NCBI RefSeq assembly: GCF_014649835.1
Contig: NZ_BMTU01000005.1
Coordinates: 310,001 to 374,000 of the forward strand
DNA from: Streptomyces pilosus
Lineage (GTDB): Bacteria; Actinomycetota; Actinomycetes; Streptomycetales; Streptomycetaceae
Length of the DNA stretch: 64,000 nucleotides
Direction of reading: 5' to 3'
The notes under the pieces are model-generated. The model was not told the DNA's origin. It saw only the letters and a list, made by a program, of their open reading frames with translations, and searched no databases. Of this stretch, positions 49,819 to 57,959 are shown in pieces. The position numbers and the translations under genes are program-made. Position 1 is the first letter of the stretch, and each line of letters starts with the position of its first letter.

Positions 49819-51084
49819 ATGCCCGACAGCCGGCCGCAGCCACCGTCCGACTCGTGGCCGACGCCCTCGGGTTCACCTCCGGCCGCCCCGGCTCCCCTGC
49901 TGCTGTGCGGAGCGCGGCTCACCGACGGCCGCACCGTGGACGTACGGCTGGGGGGCGGGCGCATCGAGGCGGTCGGCACGGCGGGCAGCCTGACGGCGGA
50001 CGGCACCCGCGCGTGCGGCACCCGGGTCGACCTCACCGGCTACCTGCTGCTGCCGGCGCCCGTCGAACCCCACGCCCACGCGGACACCGCCCTGTCCGCC
50101 GACACCGACGGACCCGTCTCCCACCAACCCAGGGACGTCCGGCGCCGTGCGACGGAGGCGGCGCTGCTGCAGCTCGGGCACGGCGCGACGGCGCTGCGGG
50201 CCCACGTGCGGGTGGGCGACCTGGCCGGGCTGGGTGTGCTGACCGCCGTACTGGAGGCGGGGCGATCGCTGCGCGGGCTGGCCGAGTTGACGACCGTGGC
50301 GATGCCGCGGGTGCTGACCGGGGCGGCCGGGGCGGAGGGGCGCGCGGTGCTGCGCGACGCGCTGAAGATGGGGGCGGCCGTGGTGGGCGGCTGCCCGGAC
50401 CTCGACCCCGATCCCATCGGCTATGTGGAGGCGGCCCTGGAGGTCGCCTCGGAGCACGGCTGTCCCGTCGACCTGCACACCGACGCCACCGATCCCGCCC
50501 GGCTGGCCCGGTTCGCGGCGATGGCGGGCGGGTTGCGGCCGGGGGTCGCCTTCGGCCCGTGCGGCGGCCTCGCGGCGCTGCCGGCCGACCTGGCCGCCCG
50601 TACCGCGGACCGGCTCGCGGCGGCCGGGGTGACGGTCGTGTGCCTGCCCCAGGGCGGCTGCGGCGCCGTGGACGCCCACTCGGCGGCCCCGGTACGGCTG
50701 TTGCGCGCGGCGGGGGTGCGGGTGGTCGCGGGGAGCGGCGCCCTGCGGGACGTGTCGAACCCGGTGGGCCGCGGCGACCCGCTGGAGGCGGCCTATCTGC
50801 TGGCGTCGTGCCAGGGGCTGTCCGCGCGGGACGCGTACGCCATGGTGAGCACGTCCGCCCGGGCGGCCCTGGGGCTGCCGGAGGTGCGGGTGGAGGCCGG
50901 TTTCCCGGCGGAACTGCTGGCGGTCCGCGGCGAGGCGCTGCCGGGTGTGCTGTCGCTGGCGTACAGCCGGATCGTGGTCCACGGGGGGCGGGTGGTGGCG
51001 CGGACGAGCGCGGTGCGGGAGTACTGCGACTCGGCGGACGGAGCGGCGCCGGGACTGCCCCGGCAGGGGCGCGGACCCGCGTAG
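49819..51084 (+). CDS. Amidohydrolase-family protein, cytosine-deaminase-like but lacking catalytic residues
   Basis: 421 aa, preceded by AGGAG at 49811. The fold and the first metal motif are like CodA (VEPHAHADTALS), followed by VDLHTDATDPARLARFAAMA. Against CodA, the acid Glu of HCDE is Ala (HTDA), the later SH pair has become GP (VAFGPCGGL), and the metal Asp of GHDD is Gly (AGSGALRD). It may be an inactive homologue or have another role. It is a single gene; the NAD(P)-binding gene follows 172 bp later. Confidence 0.75.
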   Translation: MPDSRPQPPSDSWPTPSGSPPAAPAPLLLCGARLTDGRTVDVRLGGGRIEAVGTAGSLTADGTRACGTRVDLTGYLLLPAPVEPHAHADTALSADTDGPVSHQPRDVRRRATEAALLQLGHGATALRAHVRVGDLAGLGVLTAVLEAGRSLRGLAELTTVAMPRVLTGAAGAEGRAVLRDALKMGAAVVGGCPDLDPDPIGYVEAALEVASEHGCPVDLHTDATDPARLARFAAMAGGLRPGVAFGPCGGLAALPADLAARTADRLAAAGVTVVCLPQGGCGAVDAHSAAPVRLLRAAGVRVVAGSGALRDVSNPVGRGDPLEAAYLLASCQGLSARDAYAMVSTSARAALGLPEVRVEAGFPAELLAVRGEALPGVLSLAYSRIVVHGGRVVARTSAVREYCDSADGAAPGLPRQGRGPA

Positions 51085-51121
51085 GGCACGGGGGCCGTGT
51101 GGGGGGGCGGGTCCGGGGCAG

Positions 51122-51162
51122 GCGCGGGGCCGTGCGGGCGCGGGGCCGTGCGGGCGCGGGGC
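51122..51162. repeat. 16-base tandem repeat
   Basis: The unit GCGCGGGGCCGTGCGG occurs twice in full and once in part in the gap between the amidohydrolase and the NAD(P)-binding gene. No clear promoter was seen beside it. Confidence 0.7.
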
Positions 51163-51256
51163 GACCGCGTGGCCGTCCCCTGCGTGTCACGGCGTGTCGC
51201 GGCGCGCCGCCGGAGTCGCGCGGCGGATGGGGCCGGCCGGGCGTACGGTCGGAGAC

Positions 51257-51913
51257 ATGCGCATTGTCATCGCTGGTGGTCATGGTCAGATCGCGCTGCG
51301 GCTGGAGCGGCTGCTCGCCGCGCGCGGGGACGAGGTGGCGGGCATCATCCGCAAACCCGAACAGGCGGAGGACCTGCAGCAGTTGGGCGCCGAGCCGATC
51401 GTCCTGGATCTGGAGTCGGCGTCGGTGGAGGAGGTCGCCCAGCGGCTCGAGGGCGCGGACGCGGCGGTGTTCGCGGCGGGCGCCGGCCCGGGCAGCGAGG
51501 TCGGCCGCAAGGAGACGGTGGACAAGGCCGCGGCGGTCCTCTTCGCGGACGCGGCCGTCCGCGCGGGCGTCCGGCGCTTCGTCATCGTGTCGTCCATGGG
51601 CGCGGACCCGGAACACGAGGGGGACGAGGTCTTCGACGTGTACCTGCGCGCCAAGGGCGAGGCGGACGCCCATGTGCGCGGCCTGGACGCCCTGGACTGG
51701 ACGGTTCTGCGCCCCGGCCAGCTCATCGACGACGCCGGCACCGGTCTGGTCCGCCTGGAGGCCCACACGGGCCGCGGCCCGGTGCCGCGCGACGACGTGG
51801 CCGCCGTCCTGGCGGAGCTGGTGGACACCCCCGCGACGGCCGGGCTGACGCTGGAACTCATCAGCGGCAACGCCCCGGTGTCGGTGGCCGTCAAGTCGGT
51901 GGCGGGCAACTGA
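51257..51913 (+). CDS. NAD(P)-binding Rossmann protein (atypical SDR, NmrA/YwnB-like)
   Basis: 218 aa. N-terminal dinucleotide motif IVIAGGHGQIALRLERLLAA, then GAEPIVLDLESASVEEVAQR, FVIVSSMGADPEHEGDEVFD and LDWTVLRPGQLIDDAGTGLV. This is the atypical SDR type without a classical YxxxK pair, often called NAD(P)H-binding or epimerase-like. Role unknown; possibly a redox sensor or reductase. It is convergent with a small zinc protein gene 13 bp away. Confidence 0.85.
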   Translation: MRIVIAGGHGQIALRLERLLAARGDEVAGIIRKPEQAEDLQQLGAEPIVLDLESASVEEVAQRLEGADAAVFAAGAGPGSEVGRKETVDKAAAVLFADAAVRAGVRRFVIVSSMGADPEHEGDEVFDVYLRAKGEADAHVRGLDALDWTVLRPGQLIDDAGTGLVRLEAHTGRGPVPRDDVAAVLAELVDTPATAGLTLELISGNAPVSVAVKSVAGN

Positions 51914-51926
51914 GCGGCGGCGGACG

Positions 51927-52139
51927 CTAGAAGAGGGACATCTGCCCCGGGAACTCCGGCACCACGTGCCCGTCCAGCGACGGCTGTTCCGCCCCGAGCG
52001 GAGCCGGCCTTCGCGATCCGGGGCAGGACGTCAGTTCCCCGCTCCCCCGCGCGCCGGGCGGATCGTGCCGCGCGTACCGCCCGGCGACGACGGCGATCTC
52101 ACGGCGGCACTCGGGGCAGGCACGACGGCGCGACGACAT
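51927..52139 (-). CDS. Small zinc-ribbon-like protein
   Basis: 70 aa. It begins MSSRRRACPECRREIAVVAG with a CPEC knuckle, RYARHDPPGARGSGELTSCP with a further Cys, and ends EFPGQMSLF. A zinc ribbon made of CPEC, His and the later Cys is likely. I recall similar short proteins in other Streptomyces, but none with a known role. It starts 303 bp from the membrane operon on the other strand, with a 20-base palindrome in between. Confidence 0.65.
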   Translation of the reverse strand: MSSRRRACPECRREIAVVAGRYARHDPPGARGSGELTSCPGSRRPAPLGAEQPSLDGHVVPEFPGQMSLF

Positions 52140-52303
52140 GCAGTCAGTGTGCCCCGGCGCCCGCGCCCGTGGAACGGACCGCCGCCTCAGCGCTACGGAA
52201 TTGTACGGAGAACACATTTTCGCGGTGCCGTCTTTGCCTCTCGGCACGGAGATCTTTGATCGTCCCTCGGATGACCTCCGCACCACCTCGGAAATAGTCA
52301 GTC

Positions 52304-52323
52304 CCATCCGATCGATCGGATGG
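52304..52323. promoter_or_regulatory. Perfect 20-base palindrome upstream of the membrane operon
   Basis: CCATCCGATCGATCGGATGG is a perfect palindrome with no spacer. It lies 119 bases before the start of the membrane gene at 52443 and 165 bases before that of the zinc protein. The rest of the 303-bp gap is relatively AT-rich, contains no gene, and likely holds divergent promoters. An operator for a dimeric regulator is the simplest reading. Confidence 0.55.
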
Positions 52324-52442
52324 ATCAACCGCCCCCCGGTGCACGAAGTGCGGGATCGGCACATCGCGGTCACGGCCGGTTATCGATCTGCTACGTTGGG
52401 TACAAGAGTCGGGGTTGAGGCAACTCTTCGGGGGTGGTTGTC

Positions 52443-53156
52443 GTGCGCTGGGACAATCTTGCCATGGGTGCACGCGCTGTCCTGGATCCCACGGGAAAAG
52501 CACTTCCCGCACGGGCGGCGGACACCGATTTCGACGTTCGTCCGTTCAATGAGGGCGTGGAGGCCCTCATCGCGGCACTGGACGCCGAAGAAAGTTCCCC
52601 CGTCGAGCCGGAAAGACGCCCCGGCTTACGGAAACGGCCGGAACCTTCCCTTTCCCTTTCCCGCCTGCGGCTCGTCGCAGTGACCGCCAGTTTTCTCTCG
52701 GCCGTCCTGACATCGACACTGGGGCTTCTCTCCCTGGCCAGTGGGACGAATTGGCCTGTGGCCGTCCTCTCCACAAGTTCCGTCCTGGCCACCCTGGGGA
52801 TCGCGGCCTTCTTCACCGCGCTGCAGCGCTCGCTCAAGCAGAAGCAGCGGGCGCTGCACAGCCGCGCGGTGGAGGTGGAGGACGTGCACGAGGCGCTCCG
52901 GCGCATGGCCGAGCACCAGGTCGAGTCCCTTGAGGCCCGCAGCCTCATCCGGCGCAGCAAAGGGGATCCGGAGCTGGCCCACGCGCTGCTCATGGAGATC
53001 ATCTCGGAGTACGAGGTGGGACGCGAACGCCATCTCGCCTCCGCCGGCCACTCCCCGAAAATGAGCGTGGAACAGGTCATGAAAACGGCAAGTGAGGATC
53101 ACCCCGTGGTGCAGATGCTGCGTCGTCTTGCATCAGATGTGCAGGAGGCACTGTAA
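52443..53156 (+). CDS. Membrane protein of unknown function with a TTA codon
   Basis: About 237 aa. After a soluble N-terminus (DFDVRPFNEGVEALIAALDA) there are two membrane segments (LVAVTASFLSAVLTSTLGLL, PVAVLSTSSVLATLGIAAFF), then a coiled-coil-like region (LKQKQRALHSRAVEVEDVHE) and a helical tail. Codon 62 is TTA (52626-52628), so expression may depend on the bldA leucyl-tRNA. GTG 52443 has GGGGGTGG upstream; GTG 52434 and ATG 52464 are alternatives. Base composition is less GC-rich than its neighbours. It is followed two bases later by a second membrane gene. Confidence 0.7.
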   Translation: MRWDNLAMGARAVLDPTGKALPARAADTDFDVRPFNEGVEALIAALDAEESSPVEPERRPGLRKRPEPSLSLSRLRLVAVTASFLSAVLTSTLGLLSLASGTNWPVAVLSTSSVLATLGIAAFFTALQRSLKQKQRALHSRAVEVEDVHEALRRMAEHQVESLEARSLIRRSKGDPELAHALLMEIISEYEVGRERHLASAGHSPKMSVEQVMKTASEDHPVVQMLRRLASDVQEAL

Positions 53157-53158
53157 GA

Positions 53159-53617
53159 ATGCACCACGCGGGGGAAGAAACCGGTTCGAAAGTGGACGTC
53201 GACCGACTCATCGAACTGGTCGGGAAATTGGAGAACGCCGACAAGGCCACTCTCCGGCGAGTCCTGAAAGAGATCAATTACACGGCTCGCACCCAACGCA
53301 TCAACATGTACCTCGGGCACGCCACGACCGTGCTCGGGAATCTGGTGGCCGGCGGAGTGGTCGCCGCATTCATCTGGGTGGCTCACAGCATGGTCGAAGC
53401 ACAAGAAGCCGGATATGGCGTGCTGCTCTGCGGGCTACCCGCCTCTTCCATCGCGGCGATTTTCGTCGTGAAGAAACTTCCCGACTTCAAGGCGCTCGCT
53501 TCACTGGCACGTCAGGTGCAACCGGCGCAACAACCGGCCGAACAAGTTCCCGCCGCCCGCACACCGGTCGACGGCAATCCCCAAAGCGCCGAACAAACCG
53601 GCGGCGGCACCGTCTGA
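53159..53617 (+). CDS. Membrane protein of unknown function, second gene of the pair
   Basis: 152 aa. The N-terminal part is helical and soluble (KVDVDRLIELVGKLENADKA). Two membrane segments follow (TVLGNLVAGGVVAAFIWVAH and GVLLCGLPASSIAAIFVVKK), then a Gln/Ala/Pro-rich tail. It starts two bases after the previous stop, so the two proteins are coupled and may form a complex. Composition is relatively AT-rich. No family was recognised. Confidence 0.65.
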   Translation: MHHAGEETGSKVDVDRLIELVGKLENADKATLRRVLKEINYTARTQRINMYLGHATTVLGNLVAGGVVAAFIWVAHSMVEAQEAGYGVLLCGLPASSIAAIFVVKKLPDFKALASLARQVQPAQQPAEQVPAARTPVDGNPQSAEQTGGGTV

Positions 53618-53741
53618 GCAGTCGTCCGGACACCGCCTGAAAACGGAAGGGCGCCCGCCAGGGGCAAGACGACCCGTAGTACCAGGTCGCGGGCCCGCAG
53701 GCGGGCGCTTCGCGCCGTCCGGGCCCTGACTACCGGAACGC

Positions 53742-53782
53742 CGAGGGGCCCGTCACCTGCTGTGTAGGTGACGGGCCCCTCG
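53742..53782 (-). terminator. 16-bp perfect hairpin after the tRNA fragment
   Basis: CGAGGGGCCCGTCACC and GGTGACGGGCCCCTCG pair perfectly over 16 bp with a nine-base loop, ten bases beyond the 3' end of the tRNA fragment. It looks like a tRNA terminator kept after the tRNA was damaged, and it also closes the membrane operon from the other side. Confidence 0.8.
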
Positions 53783-53792
53783 TTCCCCAGAG

Positions 53793-53837
53793 TGGCGGCG
53801 CCAGGATTCGAACCTGGGAAGGCTGAGCCACACCGCC
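53793..53837 (-). pseudogene. tRNA fragment with deleted anticodon arm
   Basis: On the minus strand an acceptor GGCGGTG can pair with CGCCGCC over seven positions (one G-T), and the T arm CCAGGTTCGAATCCTGG is intact. Between them only 13 bases remain (TGGCTCAGCCTTC), so the anticodon arm and most of the D arm are gone. It cannot decode. The strong terminator after it shows that it was once a real tRNA gene. The original identity cannot be told. Confidence 0.75.
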
Positions 53838-54070
53838 TGGGATGCTGCCCTGGCCCGCCTTGCGGCGGTGCTCCGTGGCAACGACGTAAACAATACCCGA
53901 TGCGGAGGGGTGCTTCGCCACCCGATTGATCGCCACCGTGAGGGCGGGGGGTGACTAGGCTGGTGCGGATGCGGTCCGGAGCCGATGCCGGGCTCCGGGC
54001 CGTCCCCCGTATGCCGGTACGCATCCGGTGCGCAGCCCGATACGCACCCCGATTCAAGGAGCCACAGGAC

Positions 54071-54559
54071 ATGGCCGACTCCAGTTTCGACATCGTCTCG
54101 AAGGTCGAGCGGCAGGAGGTCGACAACGCCCTCAACCAGACCGCCAAGGAGATCTCGCAGCGCTACGACTTCAAGGGCGTCGGTGCCTCGATCTCGTGGT
54201 CCGGGGAGAAGATCCTCATGGAGGCGAACTCCGAGGACCGGGTCAAGGCCGTCCTCGACGTCTTCCAGTCCAAGCTGATCAAGCGGGGCATCTCCCTGAA
54301 GGCCCTGGACGCGGGCGAGCCGCAGCTCTCGGGCAAGGAGTACAAGATCTTCGCGTCGATCGAGGAGGGCATCTCCCAGGACAACGCGAAGAAGGTGGCG
54401 AAGATCATCCGCGACGAGGGTCCGAAGGGCGTCAAGGCCCAGGTGCAGGGTGACGAGTTGCGGGTCAGTTCCAAGAGCCGCGACGACCTCCAGGCCGTCA
54501 TCGCCCTCCTCAAGGGCAAGGACTTCGACTTCGCGCTCCAGTTCGTGAACTACCGGTAG
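54071..54559 (+). CDS. yajQ: YajQ family nucleotide-binding protein
   Basis: 162 aa with the two RNP-like domains of YajQ/UPF0234: [34 protein letters not shown], then [20 protein letters not shown] and [20 protein letters not shown]. Members bind nucleotides and in some bacteria cyclic di-GMP, acting with a LysR-type partner. The role in Streptomyces is not settled. ATG 54071 with AGGA just upstream is the start. A strong hairpin ends the gene. Confidence 0.93.
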   Translation: MADSSFDIVSKVERQEVDNALNQTAKEISQRYDFKGVGASISWSGEKILMEANSEDRVKAVLDVFQSKLIKRGISLKALDAGEPQLSGKEYKIFASIEEGISQDNAKKVAKIIRDEGPKGVKAQVQGDELRVSSKSRDDLQAVIALLKGKDFDFALQFVNYR

Positions 54560-54584
54560 GACCGCGGACGCAGGACGCAGGAGT

Positions 54585-54622
54585 CGGGCGGGGCGGGCAC
54601 CGGGCGGTGCCCGCCCCGCCCG
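54585..54622. terminator. Bidirectional terminator between yajQ and the GlsB-like gene
   Basis: CGGGCGGGGCGGGCACC and GGTGCCCGCCCCGCCCG pair perfectly over 17 bp around the loop GGGC. It lies between two convergent genes. Confidence 0.88.
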
Positions 54623-54635
54623 CGTCCCGCGTGCG

Positions 54636-54902
54636 TCAGTCGCGCGAGTGGCCGAACAGGATGCGGTAGGCGATCAGGAGGACCAGGGAGCCGCCGATGG
54701 CGGCGACCCAGGTGGTGCCGTCGTAGAAGTCCTTGGTGATCGGCTGGTCGAGCCAACGGGCCGATATCCAGCCGCCGATGAAGGCACCGGCGACACCGAT
54801 GAGGGTCGTGCCGACGAGGCCGCCCGGGTCGCGGCCGGGGAGCAGGAACTTCGCTATCGCTCCGGCCAGCAGCCCCAGGATGATCCAGCTGATGAACGTC
54901 AT
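54636..54902 (-). CDS. GlsB/YeaQ/YmgE family membrane protein
   Basis: 88 aa with three membrane helices: ISWIILGLLAGAIAKFLLPG, GLVGTTLIGVAGAFIGGWIS and WVAAIGGSLVLLIAYRILFG. The GxxxG-rich pattern GAIAKFLLPGRDPGG is typical of the transglycosylase-associated (GlsB/YeaQ) family, which is linked to stress responses, but no reaction is known. The ATG at 54902 is the start. It is convergent with yajQ and divergent from the permease. Confidence 0.88.
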   Translation of the reverse strand: MTFISWIILGLLAGAIAKFLLPGRDPGGLVGTTLIGVAGAFIGGWISARWLDQPITKDFYDGTTWVAAIGGSLVLLIAYRILFGHSRD

Positions 54903-54993
54903 GCGGTGCACCTGCCCCTTTCCGGTCGCTCGCACCCGGGAAGACGCCACGCGTCCATGTGCCGGTTGCACGTGATCAGTAGGGTGCGGCCCC

Positions 54994-56241
54994 ATGACAG
55001 ACACCTCCGGTCCCCGCCTGCGGCGCACGCTCGGCGTCGGTGACGCCGTGGTCATCGGGCTCGGTTCGATGCTGGGCGCCGGGATCTTCGCCGCGCTGGC
55101 GCCCGCGGCGCACGCCGCCGGCTCCGGTCTCCTCCTCGGACTGGCGGTCGCCGCGGTGGTCGCCTACTGCAACGCTGCCTCGTCGGCCCGTCTCGCCGCC
55201 CGCTACCCGGCGTCGGGCGGCACGTACGTGTACGGCAGGGAGCGGCTCGGGGAGTTCTGGGGCTACCTCGCCGGCTGGGCGTTCGTGGTCGGGAAGACGG
55301 CCTCCTGCGCGGCGATGGCGCTCACCGTGGGCGCGTACGTGTGGCCGGGTCAGGCGCACGCCGTCGCGGTCGCCGCCGTGGTGCTGCTGACCGCGGTGAA
55401 CTACGGCGGTGTGCAGAAGTCCGCGTGGCTGACGCGGGCGATCGTGGGTGTGGTGCTGGCGGTCCTCGCCTCCGTGGTGGTCGCGTGCGTGACGTCGGGG
55501 CAGGCCGATGCCGGACGGCTGGACATCGGGGTGTCCGAAGGGGCCGGCGGGGTGCTTCAGGCGGCCGGTCTGCTGTTCTTCGCCTTCGCGGGGTACGCCC
55601 GTATCGCGACCCTCGGTGAGGAGGTCCGGGACCCGGCGCGCACCATCCCCCGGGCCATTCCCCTGGCCCTCGGCATCACGCTGGTCGTGTACGCGGCGGT
55701 TGCCGTGGCCGTCCTGTCGGTGCTGGGGGCGGACGGGCTGGGCGATGCCACCGCGCCGCTCGCCGACGCGGTGCGGGCCGCCGGGGTGCCCGAGCTGGCG
55801 CCGGTGGTGCGGGCCGGCGCGGCGGTGGCCGCGCTGGGTTCACTGCTCGCCCTGATCCTGGGGGTCTCCCGGACCACGCTGGCCATGGCCCGGGACCGGC
55901 ATCTCCCCGGTGCCCTGGCCGCCGTGCATCCGCGGTTCCGGGTGCCGCACCGGGCGGAGCTCGTGGTGGGCGCGGTGGTCGCCGTACTGGCCGCCACGGT
56001 GGACGTGCGGAGCGCGATCGGCTTCTCCTCCTTCGGTGTGCTGGCGTACTACGCGGTGGCCAACGCCTCGGCGTGGACGCTCGACGCGAGGCCGGTGGTG
56101 CGGTTGGTGCCGGCCGTGGGGCTCGCCGGATGCCTGGTGCTGGCGTTCTCGCTGCCGCGGGTCACGGTCGCCGTGGGCGCGGGGGTGCTCGCGGTGGGCG
56201 TGGCCGCCTACGGGGTGCGCAGGGCGGCCGGAGACAGGTAG
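54994..56241 (+). CDS. APC-family amino-acid permease
   Basis: 415 aa and about 12 membrane helices. The APC signature is visible in the first helix (VVIGLGSMLGAGIFAALAPA), helix 2 (NAASSARLAARYPASGGTYV) and YLAGWAFVVGKTASCAAMAL, then FAGYARIATLGEEVRDPART with the usual helix-6 pattern. It probably imports an amino acid or related compound with protons; the substrate is not clear. It is divergent from the GlsB-like gene. The tail runs into a 14-base tandem repeat. Confidence 0.88.
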   Translation: MTDTSGPRLRRTLGVGDAVVIGLGSMLGAGIFAALAPAAHAAGSGLLLGLAVAAVVAYCNAASSARLAARYPASGGTYVYGRERLGEFWGYLAGWAFVVGKTASCAAMALTVGAYVWPGQAHAVAVAAVVLLTAVNYGGVQKSAWLTRAIVGVVLAVLASVVVACVTSGQADAGRLDIGVSEGAGGVLQAAGLLFFAFAGYARIATLGEEVRDPARTIPRAIPLALGITLVVYAAVAVAVLSVLGADGLGDATAPLADAVRAAGVPELAPVVRAGAAVAALGSLLALILGVSRTTLAMARDRHLPGALAAVHPRFRVPHRAELVVGAVVAVLAATVDVRSAIGFSSFGVLAYYAVANASAWTLDARPVVRLVPAVGLAGCLVLAFSLPRVTVAVGAGVLAVGVAAYGVRRAAGDR

Positions 56242-56300
56242 CCGGAGGCAGGTATCCGGAGGCAGGTATCCGGAGGCAGGTATCCGGAGGCAGGTAACGG
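56235..56300. repeat. 14-base tandem repeat at the 3' end of the permease gene
   Basis: CAGGTATCCGGAGG is repeated about four and a half times (first unit CAGGTAGCCGGAGG, last cut). The first unit overlaps the permease stop codon, so unit number can vary without changing the protein much. Confidence 0.85.
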
Positions 56301-56398
56301 CGGATGGGCGCCGGGGCGTGTCCTCGGCCCGGGCGGGGCCCGCTCGTGCTCGGTCATGGGTGCATCGTGCGGGGTGACCGCCGGACCGCGTGCGGGCC

Positions 56399-56470
56399 TG
56401 TGGACAACCCCAGGACTGTGGGCAACTCCCCGACTGTGGACGACTCCCGGACTGTGGACGACCGCCGATC
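56399..56470. repeat. 18-base tandem repeat in the permease-YccF gap
   Basis: Four units of 18 bases with consensus CTGTGGACGACTCCCGGA, diverged from one another at a few positions. It lies between convergent genes and is close to the 14-base repeat, so the whole gap is repetitive. No coding role is seen. Confidence 0.8.
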
Positions 56471-56492
56471 CGCGACGGACCGGCGGGCCCGC

Positions 56493-56894
56493 CTACCAGC
56501 GCGAGGTGGACGTGAACGCCTGGTCCGTCCGCACGATCTCGCGGCCCAGCGGGAACAGCGAGACCGGGATCAGCTTGAAGTTGGCGATGCCCAGCGGGAT
56601 TCCGATGATCGTCACGCACAGGGCGAGCCCGGTGAGGACGTGACCCAGCGCCAGCCACCAGCCGGCCAGGAGCAGCCACAGCACGTTGACGAGGAAGGAG
56701 GGGGCTCCCGAGTCCCGGCGTTCGACCGTGGTGTACCCGAAGGGCCACAGGGCGTAGACGCCGATCCGGAACGCGGCGACGCCGAAGGGGATGCCGATGA
56801 TCGTGATACAGAGCAGCACGCCCGCGAGCAGGTAGCCGAGGAACAGCCAGAAGCCGCTGAAGACGAGCCATATGACGTTCAGGATGGTCTTCAC
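56493..56894 (-). CDS. YccF-domain inner-membrane protein
   Basis: 133 aa with two copies of the YccF domain: first [40 protein letters not shown]; second [40 protein letters not shown]. Each has two hydrophobic helices with the conserved IIGIPxG motif. Function is unknown. GTG 56894 overlaps the htpX stop (GTGA), so it is translated together with that membrane protease. Confidence 0.88.
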   Translation of the reverse strand: MKTILNVIWLVFSGFWLFLGYLLAGVLLCITIIGIPFGVAAFRIGVYALWPFGYTTVERRDSGAPSFLVNVLWLLLAGWWLALGHVLTGLALCVTIIGIPLGIANFKLIPVSLFPLGREIVRTDQAFTSTSRW

Positions 56895-57754
56895 TGGTGA
56901 TGACCTGCCATCTTCTCGAGCCGGGCGATGCGTTCCGCCATCGGCGGGTGGGTGGAGAACATCTTGGAGAGCCCCCGGCCGGGACGGAACGGATTGGCGA
57001 TCATCATGTGGCTGGCCGTCTCGATGCGGGGCTCGGGAGGCAGCGGCAGCTGCTTGGTCCCGTGTTCCAGTTTGCGCAGGGCGCCGGCGAGAGCGAGCGG
57101 GTCGCCGGTGAGCTGGGCACCGGAGGCGTCCGCCTCGTACTCCCGGGAGCGGCTGATGGCGAGTTGGATGACGGACGCGGCGAGCGGGCCCAGAATCATG
57201 ATCAGCAGCATGCCGAGCAGGCCGGGGCCGTCGTCGTCGTCCGAGCGGCCGATCGGGATCAGCCAGGCGAAGTTGACCAGGAACATGATCACGGAGGCGA
57301 GGGCTCCGGCGACCGAGGAGATCAGGATGTCCCGGTTGTAGACGTGGCTGAGCTCGTGCCCGATGACGCCGCGCAGCTCCCGCTCGTCGAGCAGGCGCAG
57401 GATGCCCTCGGTGCAGCACACGGCGGCGTTGCGCGGGTTGCGGCCGGTGGCGAAGGCGTTGGGGGCCTCCGTGGGGGAGATGTACAGGCGGGGCATGGGC
57501 TGGCGGGCCTGCGTGGAGAGCTCGCGGACCATGCGGTACAGGCCCGGCGTCTCGAACTCGCTCACCGGGCGGGCCCGCATCGCGCGCAGCGCCAGCTTGT
57601 CGCTGTTCCAGTACGCGTAGGCGTTGGTGCCGAGCGCGACCACGACGGCGACGACGAGGCCCGTGCGGCCGAAGAAGCTGCCGATGACGATGATGAGTGC
57701 GGACAGTCCCCCGAGGAGGACCGCTGTCCTGAGCCCGTTGTGCCGGCGGTGCAC
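56891..57754 (-). CDS. htpX: HtpX-like membrane zinc metalloprotease (M48)
   Basis: 287 aa. Two N-terminal membrane segments ([40 protein letters not shown]), zinc motif [10 protein letters not shown] (HExxH), further membrane segments ([20 protein letters not shown]), and the third zinc ligand Glu in [13 protein letters not shown]. HtpX degrades damaged membrane proteins. GTG 57754 with GGAGGG upstream gives a 287-aa product. An in-frame start at 57868 would add 38 polar residues and is less likely. It is coupled to the YccF gene. Confidence 0.92.
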   Translation of the reverse strand: MHRRHNGLRTAVLLGGLSALIIVIGSFFGRTGLVVAVVVALGTNAYAYWNSDKLALRAMRARPVSEFETPGLYRMVRELSTQARQPMPRLYISPTEAPNAFATGRNPRNAAVCCTEGILRLLDERELRGVIGHELSHVYNRDILISSVAGALASVIMFLVNFAWLIPIGRSDDDDGPGLLGMLLIMILGPLAASVIQLAISRSREYEADASGAQLTGDPLALAGALRKLEHGTKQLPLPPEPRIETASHMMIANPFRPGRGLSKMFSTHPPMAERIARLEKMAGHHQ

Positions 57755-57959
57755 GGTACGCCCTCCAAGTCGTGCGGCAGGGGACCCTCGCTTGCTGATC
57801 TTCCTTGTGACCTGCGCTGCCACTGGTTTCGTGGTGTCACGTCCAGTGGACCCTCCCGTACCGGTCAACGCGAGGCGAAGGGCACTAGTTCCCTTGTGCG
57901 CGCGGTGGCACGTGTGAACCGTCCGGGTGACGGACGGGCGGGGAGGCCCCGGGAGGGCC

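Noticed and set aside
53793..53837. A functional tRNA
   Set aside because: There is no anticodon arm and only 13 bases lie between the acceptor and T arm.
52140..54070. An integrative element or prophage bounded by the tRNA fragment
   Set aside because: No integrase, no repeat of the tRNA 3' end on the other side, and no phage genes are seen.
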